From JAGZHZ01 sp963929865 (GTDB lineage: Bacteria > Bacillota > Clostridia > Lachnospirales > Lachnospiraceae): DNA of 20,684 nucleotides. A program made the translations under genes and the position numbers. The notes beneath the pieces are model-generated. The model worked only from the letters and a program-made list of their open reading frames with translations, was not told the DNA's origin and ran no database searches. Within the stretch, counting starts at the first letter, position 1. Each line of letters starts with the position of its first letter. Location of the stretch: assembly GCA_963929865.1 (NCBI GenBank), contig CAWVKK010000036.1, positions 1 to 20,684 on the forward strand. Direction: 5' to 3'. Positions 14,618-20,684 of this stretch are shown here, in pieces.

Positions 14618-14676
14618 AAATCCGCCTAAAACAGAGTGCAAAAACATCAAAATCTGTTTGGGGCGGATTTTTTTTT
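14618..14676. terminator. Intrinsic terminator between rfbC and the recombinase gene
   Basis: AAATCCGCC pairs with GGCGGATTT across a loop that contains a second short pair (ACAGA/TCTGT), followed by a run of nine T. The minus strand also shows a T-rich exit, so the hairpin can serve both the rfb operon and the convergent recombinase gene ending at 14692. Confidence 0.85.
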
Positions 14677-14691
14677 ATCGTTTGAGAGGGA

Positions 14692-16434
14692 TCATCTCGT
14701 CAGGATGACCACATCCTCTGGATCAGACAAAATATGTGCCGACCCGTCCGGACGGACGAGGCGGAAACCGCAGAAATCCCGCAGACGTCTTTCATTCCCG
14801 TCCACGCTCAGGCAGATTCCGAATTTCGTCTCATACAGGATCCGGTCGCCCAGAGCCGTGCCCTTTACAATCATCCTCTGAAAGATATGGGAGGCAAACG
14901 GAAGCATATCTTTTGGCGGGTGAGACTGCGCGCAGGAGCGCGGCGTCTCAAAGCAGGATCCGTCTGGGGCACGGTCCGGCAAGGAGACCAGCTCCGTCAA
15001 AAACCAGCGAAAGTTCTGGATGAGAAAGGCGGCGGAGGATGCGCAAGAGCCGCCATCCGCCTTCTTCGCGCTCTGAAGATGGGCGGCAAATTCCCGGATC
15101 AGAGGAAAGGGCGAAGAGGAGAGATCTGCGCCGCCGACTCCGATCTGAGAAAACGCACAGCTGTTCAGAAAGGAGAGAAAATCGCTTCTTAACTGATAGA
15201 GATATTCCATAAAGCTTTGCTGCAGGCTGATTTCCAGATAGCTTTTTGCGCGGCACTGATAAGGAGGATTTAGATGTTCGGCCGTTCGGCACCTCCAGAC
15301 GGGATAGGAGATCTTTTCCCCCGCAGCGTGGGCATTTGTTCCGGAGCGGACAAGCCGGAATGTGCGCCGGATCAGCAAGTCGGAGCAGCTTCCGCAGAAA
15401 AGCCTGGAGGAGAAGATCCATTTTCCGCTGTATTTTCCGCAGCTGTGCTTTGACGTGACGCTGCCGGGCGGGCAAGCTTTGGAGCGGCGCTGCTGTTCTG
15501 CCTGCACAGCCTCCCAGGTGGCGCGGTCAATGATGGCAGGGTGGTGGTCGCGGATATAATAGCTTGGAAGCGTGCCGTCATTGGGGATAGACTGATGGTT
15601 GAACAGATCCTTTGTCATGGTCTTCTGGAGATGGGTATCGCCAGCATATTTTTCATTCATCAAAATACGGCGGACAGCCTCGCCCCTCCAGACGGTATTT
15701 CCCCTCCCGGTCAGATAGCCAAGCTCCATCAGCTCTTTTGCGATCGCGGAATAGCTCAGCCCGTCGAGATACCGCTGGTAGATATGGCGCACAACCTTTG
15801 CCTGCGCTTCGTTGATCCGCCATTCCTTTTTAGGGCCAAACTCATAGCCGATCATGGAGGAGAGATTTGTGACGTCGATTCCGTTCTGAAATTTTTTCTG
15901 GATACTCCAGCGCACATTGTCGGAGATGGAGCGGCTTTCATCCTGGGCAAGAGCCGAGAGAATCGTCAGAATCAGCTCGCTGCGGGTATCAAGCGTATCG
16001 ATATTTTCCTTTTCAAAATAAACGCCTACGGGAGGTCTCAGCGCCTTGAGAGAACGGATGCAGTGAAGCGCGTCGAGGGTGTTGCGCGCAAAACGGCTGA
16101 TGGATTTCGTGATGATATACTGAAATTTTCCGTTCATCGCATCCTCCATCATCTGATTGAACGCGGTTCTCTTTTTGCGGGACGTGCCGGAGATTCCCTC
16201 ATCGGCGAATACCCGGTAAAGCTTCCAGCCTTTTTGCTTTTTGACGTAGGAGGTGTAGTAATTCATCTGAAAATGGTAGGAATGCTTCTGCTCTTTAAAG
16301 TCCGTAGAGACACGGCAGTACACGGCAACCTGCAGAGGAAGACCCTCTTTGGAGGATTTTCTCTGAAAGAGAGAGACATTTGGGACAAGAGGCTGATAGG
16401 AATATTGATTTCTAGTCAATGGTGTATCAAACAT
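14692..16434 (-). CDS. Large serine recombinase (resolvase/invertase family)
   Basis: A 580-residue site-specific recombinase of the large serine type, which cuts and rejoins DNA at att sites through a phosphoserine link. The catalytic domain has VAVYCRVSTD with nucleophile Ser43 and Arg41, and the arginine pair in SISRFARNT (111-119). A Recombinase domain follows (about 195-315: WRINEAQAKVVRHIYQRYLDG, RRILMNEKYAGDT), then a zinc ribbon (Cys347, Cys350, Cys382, Cys394). The C-terminal part is long but has no clear coiled coil. AAAGGAG precedes the ATG. It lies 57 bases downstream of a second, divergent recombinase on the same strand. No cargo genes or att core could be identified. Confidence 0.92.
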   Translation of the reverse strand: MFDTPLTRNQYSYQPLVPNVSLFQRKSSKEGLPLQVAVYCRVSTDFKEQKHSYHFQMNYYTSYVKKQKGWKLYRVFADEGISGTSRKKRTAFNQMMEDAMNGKFQYIITKSISRFARNTLDALHCIRSLKALRPPVGVYFEKENIDTLDTRSELILTILSALAQDESRSISDNVRWSIQKKFQNGIDVTNLSSMIGYEFGPKKEWRINEAQAKVVRHIYQRYLDGLSYSAIAKELMELGYLTGRGNTVWRGEAVRRILMNEKYAGDTHLQKTMTKDLFNHQSIPNDGTLPSYYIRDHHPAIIDRATWEAVQAEQQRRSKACPPGSVTSKHSCGKYSGKWIFSSRLFCGSCSDLLIRRTFRLVRSGTNAHAAGEKISYPVWRCRTAEHLNPPYQCRAKSYLEISLQQSFMEYLYQLRSDFLSFLNSCAFSQIGVGGADLSSSPFPLIREFAAHLQSAKKADGGSCASSAAFLIQNFRWFLTELVSLPDRAPDGSCFETPRSCAQSHPPKDMLPFASHIFQRMIVKGTALGDRILYETKFGICLSVDGNERRLRDFCGFRLVRPDGSAHILSDPEDVVILTR

Positions 16435-16491
16435 AACAATTCTCCTTTTGATTCTGTATGTAGCAAGACCGGTACCTGGAGGGAGCTTCCC

Positions 16492-18456
16492 TCACCAGAG
16501 CCATTTTTGCGAGAGAAAGCTTCGGACATCGTCTTCGGTTTCAAGACAGCTTGAAAGCGTCACGGTCGTTGTGACGCGGTCACACCAGAAAAGCTCAAAG
16601 GTATCAGGCAAGACGACGGTGATTTTCATAATCCAGGCGCGCAGATGCGAGGTTTCGAGCCCGTCAAAAAAATGCTGAAGCCCGGACAGACTGCGGGGAA
16701 GGGAAGAAATCCAGGCGGCGGCAGCTTTTCGGTCGGGGGCGTCCTTTTCAAATTCCCTCCAGTACTGTTCCATGGATTCCTGCTTCGTCTCCGCGCGGAA
16801 CAAGGTTTCGAGACTGTTTTCATAGACACTCTGGCACGTTTGGCACAGCTGTCTGAGACGGGAAAGCGAGGAGGGCGTCTCCTCCGGCATAAAAAAAGAA
16901 CTCTCTTTTTCACAGGAGCGCCCGCGAAAAGGAGAGGAGTATCTTTTATCCGCCAGAATCATGGACAGGCGGTCGAGCCGCCTCTTCTGGCGGTCAGCCG
17001 TCTGCCTGGCGTCCTGCACCTTCTGCCTTAAGGAAGAGCGTTCATCTTCGGCGGCAGCGTCCGGTGAGGAATCAAGCAGGATGGACAGGAGAGAAGAGAA
17101 AAAAAGGGCAGACATTTCAGGGTCTGCCGCATTTCGCTCCCTGGAGAGCGCGCAGAAAGAAAAGCGCTCTGCCACTCCCTTTTTTACAGCGCGGTAAATC
17201 TGGACGTCATAGAGCCATGGCTCACAGCACACCGGAAGCGTGTTTCTGCGGCCGGCAGACTGCGGACAGCTCCATTTTGGAAAAGGCGGCGAGCCGGGAA
17301 GAAGATGGTAAACTCTTCCGCACTGTCCGCACACGACACGGCCGGAGAGAGGATACTGATTTTTTCTGGAAGGCGTCCTTTTGCGCGACAGAAGCTTCTG
17401 AACGGCTGAAAAATCTTCGCGGGATATGATAGCGGGGTGGTGATTACGGACGAGATACTGGGGAAGCTGACCTGTGTTTTTTTCGGTATAAACCGATAAG
17501 ACGTCTCTTTTAAAGCTTTTCTGGCAAAGGGCGTCTCCGGTATACCGCTCGTTCGTCAAAATCTGTCTGACTCTTGCGCCGGTCCAGCCGCAGTCAGGAG
17601 AAGGAAACGGACCCTTGCGCCCTCTTTGCACCTCGCGAAAGAGAGGAAAGGGGATCAGCATCTGGTTAAGCTCACGGGCAATCCTGCACAGCTTTTCCCC
17701 TTCCAGGGCCCGGCGGTAGATCAGACGGACTACTTTTGCCTCAGATTCATGAACAGCAATGATTTTCTCAGAACGCCCGTCTGAGAGAACGCTCTGAACG
17801 ATCCGGTATCCGTAAATTTGGCGAAAAAAGACATCCCCCCTGGAAAAGCGCATCTGAATCGTCTGCTTGACAGCTTCTGAGACGGAGCGGCTTTCTTCCT
17901 GAGCGATGGCTGCGAGTATCGTCAAAATAAATTCATCGGAAGGTTTTGTCGTATCGAGATTTTCTTCCTCAAAGAAGACGGAAATGCGCTTCGTCTGCAA
18001 AAGATGGATGACTTCCAGAAAATCTTTCGTATTTCTGTGAAAACGGCTGATCGATTTGCATAAAATACGGTCGATCTTTCCTTCCTTGCAGTGGCGCAGA
18101 AGCCTCTGAAATCCGACGCGGCTCTCCTGGCTGACCCCGGAGACGGCATAGTCAAAATAGACGCCGGCATAATTCCAGGAGGGGTTTGTCTGGATTCTCC
18201 GGCAGAAATACTGTTTTTGAGTTTCAAACGATTCCTTTTGACCGCGCAGCGACGTGGAAATCCGGATATAGGCGGCAACATTTAACTTCGGCTTTTCAAG
18301 GCAGGCTGCCTTTGAGGGCGAAGAGCAGGGAGACAGTTCAAATCCGGAGGAAGAAGCCGGTTCGCAGGCGCTGCAGCCTGGAGAATCATGCGCGCCAAAA
18401 GACTGCATCAGCCGATCAATCTGAGCCTTTTGAAAAGAATATTCATTTTTATTCAT
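16492..18456 (-). CDS. Large serine recombinase, second of a tandem pair
   Basis: A 654-residue relative of the neighbouring recombinase but clearly not a recent duplicate. A 57-residue serine- and cysteine-rich extension precedes the catalytic domain: VAAYIRISTS with Arg65 and Ser67, and KSISRFHRNTKD (134-145). The Recombinase domain (about 215-350) includes ESEAKVVRLIYRRALEG and RQILTNERYTGDA. The zinc ribbon uses Cys376, Cys379, Cys397 and Cys410 or 411, and a probable coiled coil follows (about 480-515, RQKVQDARQTADRQKRRLDRL). AAAGGTG lies 8 bases before the ATG. Transcribed first of the pair. Pairs of such enzymes occur in mobile elements where both are needed for excision or integration, but here no other mobility genes flank them. 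Confidence 0.92.
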   Translation of the reverse strand: MNKNEYSFQKAQIDRLMQSFGAHDSPGCSACEPASSSGFELSPCSSPSKAACLEKPKLNVAAYIRISTSLRGQKESFETQKQYFCRRIQTNPSWNYAGVYFDYAVSGVSQESRVGFQRLLRHCKEGKIDRILCKSISRFHRNTKDFLEVIHLLQTKRISVFFEEENLDTTKPSDEFILTILAAIAQEESRSVSEAVKQTIQMRFSRGDVFFRQIYGYRIVQSVLSDGRSEKIIAVHESEAKVVRLIYRRALEGEKLCRIARELNQMLIPFPLFREVQRGRKGPFPSPDCGWTGARVRQILTNERYTGDALCQKSFKRDVLSVYTEKNTGQLPQYLVRNHHPAIISREDFSAVQKLLSRKRTPSRKNQYPLSGRVVCGQCGRVYHLLPGSPPFPKWSCPQSAGRRNTLPVCCEPWLYDVQIYRAVKKGVAERFSFCALSRERNAADPEMSALFFSSLLSILLDSSPDAAAEDERSSLRQKVQDARQTADRQKRRLDRLSMILADKRYSSPFRGRSCEKESSFFMPEETPSSLSRLRQLCQTCQSVYENSLETLFRAETKQESMEQYWREFEKDAPDRKAAAAWISSLPRSLSGLQHFFDGLETSHLRAWIMKITVVLPDTFELFWCDRVTTTVTLSSCLETEDDVRSFLSQKWLW

Positions 18457-18492
18457 AGAGTTTCACCTTTCTAAGCGTAGGAGATTTTTTTA

Positions 18493-18521
18493 TTGCATTT
18501 GGGACAGAATTATTATACAAT
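18493..18521 (+). promoter_or_regulatory. Predicted promoter of the VanZ-family gene
   Basis: TTGCAT (18493-18498), 17 bases, TACAAT (18516-18521). It reads rightwards into the VanZ-family gene, away from the recombinase pair. An alternative start of the downstream frame at 18493 falls in this -35, supporting the later start. Confidence 0.5.
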
Positions 18522-18603
18522 GAAAAACAATATTTTGGGACGCTTTCTTTTGCAGGACGGCAAAGACAAACGGGTCTGCGCCCGAGCAAAGGAAGGAGGA
18601 GTT

Positions 18604-19185
18604 ATGCTTCAAAGGGGAGCTTCAGAAAATGAGAGAAGGGGATTACGGTTGATACAGACAACGTTATATCATGTTGCGGCAGACATATGGGAAGTGATGG
18701 GGTATCTGCCTGTGTGCGCCGCGGCGGGGACTGCGGTATGGCTGCTTGGAGAATGGCTGGAAAAGAAAAAATATCCGCACAGACGTCTGCAGCCCAGAGA
18801 AAGGGTGATCCGGCTGATATGGATTCTGTATCTGACACAGACAGCGATCATCACATTTTTTTCAAGAGAGCCTGGCTCAAGAAGCGGAATTGACTGGCAC
18901 CCGTTTGAAACGTGGGGGACAAGCCCCAAAAGCCATGCCCTTGTGATTGAAAATATTCTCCTGTTTGTACCGTTTGGCATCCTGCTTCCGCTGACGTCGA
19001 AAAAATTTGACGCGGCGCTGCCGTGCGTGAGAATGGGAATCGCCTTCAGCTGCGGGATTGAGCTGCTGCAGCTTATGACGCAGAGAGGATACTGCCAGGC
19101 GGACGATGTGATCACGAACGGGCTGGGGACGTGGATCGGATTTTTAGCGCTTCAGAAAATCCGCCAGAAGACAGACCGCGTTTAG
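18604..19185 (+). CDS. VanZ-family membrane protein
   Basis: A 193-residue integral membrane protein with about four hydrophobic helices. The VanZ signature is present: RVIRLIWILYLTQTAIITFFS, then IENILLFVPFGILLPL, and GIELLQLMTQRGYCQADDVITNGLGTWIGF, where the ELLQ...DDVxxNxxG core is diagnostic. VanZ of Tn1546 gives teicoplanin resistance; most chromosomal relatives have no known role and probably act at the cell envelope. The start at 18604 is chosen because GGAGG lies 5 bases upstream. A single gene with its own promoter; nothing nearby suggests glycopeptide resistance. Confidence 0.88.
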   Translation: MLQRGASENERRGLRLIQTTLYHVAADIWEVMGYLPVCAAAGTAVWLLGEWLEKKKYPHRRLQPRERVIRLIWILYLTQTAIITFFSREPGSRSGIDWHPFETWGTSPKSHALVIENILLFVPFGILLPLTSKKFDAALPCVRMGIAFSCGIELLQLMTQRGYCQADDVITNGLGTWIGFLALQKIRQKTDRV

Positions 19186-19223
19186 CACAGGTATCGCCGC
19201 AGACAAGGAGAAGACGTCCGGTT

Positions 19224-19267
19224 CTGACAAAATGGGAAGCTGTCGATATTTATCGATAAATGTCGAA
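19224..19267 (+). promoter_or_regulatory. Three tandem 0A-like boxes overlapping a possible promoter
   Basis: TGTCGAT (19241-19247), TATCGAT (19251-19257) and TGTCGAA (19261-19267) lie in exact 10-bp register, one helical turn apart. The third matches the Spo0A box TGNCGAA perfectly and the first differs only in its last base. The centre is also palindromic (ATTTATCGATAAAT). A possible promoter, CTGACA (19224-19229), 17 bases, TATTTA (19247-19252), is overlapped by the boxes, as expected for autorepression. The next gene encodes a Spo0A-type DNA-binding domain. Confidence 0.6.
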
Positions 19268-19347
19268 AATAATCAGGTCTTTAGAGTACCTTCGTTTATG
19301 TGAATATTAAAAAACGACAAAAGAGAGGAGTCTACAAAGGAGAAATT

Positions 19348-19701
19348 ATGAGAACGAAAGACCTGGTTAAAACATTAGGAGTTATGCCAAACGTAAAAGG
19401 CTATTATTACATTACGGAGGCGGTGGAGCTGATACGCAAAAAGCTGGGAAGTCCGGTTGTGGTTACGAAGGACGTCTATCCGCTGGTTGCGATGAAATAT
19501 TATACGTCGACAGAATGCGTCGAGCGCGTGATCAGAACGACGATCCATAATATCTGGGTTCACAATAAGATCGCGATGGACGCGGTGGCGGGATACCCGC
19601 TGCGGTTTAAGCCGACGAACAAAGAATTCTTATTCCTGCTTGCCGACTACGCGGAGGAGGCTCCGGAGCGGGAAGAAAGAAGGTATAAGATCAAAGTGTG
19701 A
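19348..19701 (+). CDS. Orphan Spo0A C-terminal (effector) domain protein
   Basis: A 117-residue protein that aligns along its length with the DNA-binding domain of Spo0A: LGVMPNVKGYYYITEAVELI (helix A region), TKDVYPLVAMKYYTSTECVERVIRTTIHNIW (about 40-70, recognition helix ERVIRTTI), and FKPTNKEFLFLLADYAEE. The phosphoacceptor receiver domain of Spo0A (about 130 residues) is absent, so activity cannot be set by the phosphorelay in the usual way. AAAGGAG is 7 bases upstream of the chosen ATG; an earlier start at 19300 has no such site. Three 0A-like boxes 80 bases upstream suggest it binds its own promoter or competes there with true Spo0A. Its targets are unknown. Confidence 0.88.
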   Translation: MRTKDLVKTLGVMPNVKGYYYITEAVELIRKKLGSPVVVTKDVYPLVAMKYYTSTECVERVIRTTIHNIWVHNKIAMDAVAGYPLRFKPTNKEFLFLLADYAEEAPEREERRYKIKV

Positions 19702-19749
19702 GAAGAGAGGGGTTACAAGTCTGCCAGACCCAAAAAACAATACCTTCGC

Positions 19750-19778
19750 TTTACAAAAAAAAGAACGTGTGATAAAAT
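19750..19778 (+). promoter_or_regulatory. Predicted promoter of the ECF S-component gene
   Basis: TTTACA (19750-19755), 17 bases including an A-tract, TAAAAT (19773-19778). Transcription starting about 19785 would give a leader of roughly 165 bases. Confidence 0.6.
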
Positions 19779-19784
19779 AGCCAT

Positions 19785-19947
19785 GAATTTCAGAATCCGG
19801 CAAAAGAGAAAAAGAGGAATCATTTTGGTCGTACCTGAGGGACGGCACAAAAGGCAGAACTCCTACAAACTCTTTTGATCAGGAGCAACCGTTGACAGTG
19901 CATTTTACCCCGTCCGACAAAAAGGGGAAAGTAGCAGGAGGAAAAAA
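19785..19947 (+). promoter_or_regulatory. Leader of the ECF S-component gene with competing pairings
   Basis: The ~165-base leader contains CTCCT/AGGAG (about 19870-19886) and a GGGACGG (19839-19845) able to pair with CCGTCC (19910-19915). The same C-rich strand (CCCC, 19908-19911) can instead pair with GGGG (19924-19927) just before the ribosome site. Such alternatives are usual in leader switches, and vitamin-transporter S components are often riboswitch-controlled. It does not match the TPP, FMN, tetrahydrofolate, preQ1 or cobalamin consensus as I remember them, so this is only a candidate. Confidence 0.25.
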
Positions 19948-20604
19948 ATGAATCAGGGAAAAAGCAGAAAAACAAATGTAACTTTTATGGTACAGACGGC
20001 TCTTTTGGCCGGGATTATGATTGTGATGGCGTTTACGCCGCTCGGCTATATTCCGCTGCCGTTTATGAACGCCACAACGATGCACATTCCGGTGATCGTA
20101 GGAGCGTGCATTCTGGGGATGAAAGGCGGAGTGGTTCTGGGAGCGATTTTCGGAGTCACCAGCGTGATCAAGGCGACGATCCAGCCGAATCTGACGTCGT
20201 TTGTGTTTACGCCGCTCTACAGCTTCAGCCCGGAATACCACGGGAGTCTGGCAAGCCTGATTGTGGCGGTCGCGCCGAGAATTCTGATCGGGGTGACGGC
20301 GGCGCTGGCGTTTCAGATCTGCATGAAAAGATTCAAAAAGGAAAACATGGCTTTTATCACAGCGGGATTTTTGGGATCCCTGGTCAATACGGCAGGCGTC
20401 ATGGGATTGATCTGGCTGTTTTTTGGGGAACAGTACGCGGCGGCAGGCGGCTCCGACCCGTCCTTGCTCTATAAAGTGATACTCGGTGTGATCGGCTTAA
20501 ACGGAATTCCGGAGGCAGTCATCGCGGCAGTACTCACGCTTGCCATCGGACGCGCCTTGTGGGTAGTGGTGAGAAGAATGCCAAAAGCAATCGCATATAG
20601 ATAA
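19948..20604 (+). CDS. ECF transporter S component (substrate-binding membrane protein)
   Basis: A 218-residue protein with about six hydrophobic helices, charged N- and C-termini, and the S-component pattern: an early TALLAGIMIVMAFTPLGYIPLPF, then TTMHIPVIVGACILGMKGGVVLGAIFGVTSV, a loop, ILIGVTAALAFQI, and a late helix with GLNGIPEAVIAAVLTLAIG. S components capture a vitamin or related micronutrient in the membrane and work with a shared EcfA-A'-T energy module, which is not in this window. The substrate cannot be read from sequence; pantothenate- or folate-type importers look broadly similar. AGGAGG is 7 bases before the ATG. Single gene, own promoter, terminator downstream. Confidence 0.87.
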   Translation: MNQGKSRKTNVTFMVQTALLAGIMIVMAFTPLGYIPLPFMNATTMHIPVIVGACILGMKGGVVLGAIFGVTSVIKATIQPNLTSFVFTPLYSFSPEYHGSLASLIVAVAPRILIGVTAALAFQICMKRFKKENMAFITAGFLGSLVNTAGVMGLIWLFFGEQYAAAGGSDPSLLYKVILGVIGLNGIPEAVIAAVLTLAIGRALWVVVRRMPKAIAYR

Positions 20605-20654
20605 CAAGAACAGGGAACAGCCTACGGGCAGCGTTTCCCGGAAAAAACAAAGGG

Positions 20655-20684
20655 CTGCTGCAGGAATTCCTGCAGCAGTTTTTG
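20655..20684 (+). terminator. Intrinsic terminator after the ECF S component
   Basis: CTGCTGCAGG-AATT-CCTGCAGCAG forms a perfect 10-bp stem with a 4-base loop, followed by five T. A second possible hairpin (GGGAA...TTCCC, about 20614-20640) lies between it and the stop codon. Confidence 0.9.

Noticed and set aside
15541..16554. Long plus-strand open frame (337 codons) opposite the first recombinase gene
   Set aside because: It runs through the catalytic and recombinase domains on the other strand and has no family resemblance.
14604..18492. Integrated mobile element with att sites
   Set aside because: No direct or inverted end repeats, target duplication, or further mobility genes could be found by eye on either side of the recombinase pair.
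18472..18547. Inverted AAGCGT/ACGCTT flanking the promoter beside the recombinase pair, as a possible invertible promoter
   Set aside because: Only 6 bp match, flanking bases disagree, and the inner TATTG/CAATA pair is not symmetrically placed. This is within chance expectation.
19892..19920. Second promoter close to the ECF S-component gene, from a perfect TTGACA
   Set aside because: No acceptable -10 lies 16-18 bases downstream.

Overview
The window looks like chromosome of a Lachnospiraceae-type member of the Clostridia. The grounds are strong AGGAGG-type ribosome sites, a Spo0A-type DNA-binding domain protein, an ECF-transporter S component, a VanZ-family protein, two tandem large serine recombinases and Firmicutes-style terminators. 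The species cannot be named from the sequence. Base composition changes near 4.1 kb: the left 4 kb is visibly AT-richer than the rest, which suggests a recombining surface-polysaccharide locus joined to more typical chromosome.

Positions 1-4087 (all genes on the minus strand) form the end of a surface-glycan locus. A GT4 glycosyltransferase of the DUF1972/rhamnosyltransferase-like type is followed by an acyltransferase-3 (OafA-like) gene that is out of frame exactly at a G8 tract. After it come two diverged direct copies of a ~790-bp unit. Each unit holds a degenerate 41-bp repeat array built on a 'VxYQ'-like word, plus the first ~70-100 codons of another GT4 gene. A bidirectional terminator at ~4.04-4.09 kb closes the region.

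Positions 4138-9638 hold a divergent TetR regulator and a five-gene operon: SCP2-domain protein, membrane-anchored alpha/beta hydrolase, stand-alone condensation-domain acyltransferase, acyl carrier protein, and AMP-dependent acyl ligase. Two matching operator palindromes flank the -35/-10 of the operon. The set reads as a dissected, NRPS-like lipid or acyl-conjugate pathway under ligand-responsive repression. The product is unknown.

Positions 9672-14676 hold a MerR-HTH/SAM-methyltransferase fusion gene, then the dTDP-L-rhamnose operon rfbA-rfbB-rfbD-rfbC. The rfb promoter has the layout of a MerR-controlled promoter (19-bp spacer containing a perfect 15-bp palindrome), so the fusion protein may control rhamnose supply.

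Positions 14692-18456 (minus strand) carry two tandem large serine recombinases with no cargo genes or recognisable att sites. Positions 18493-20684 (plus strand) carry a VanZ-family membrane protein, a receiver-less Spo0A effector-domain protein preceded by three 0A-like boxes in 10-bp register, and an ECF transporter S component with a ~165-nt leader, ending in a strong terminator. No tRNA, rRNA, CRISPR array or replication origin was seen.
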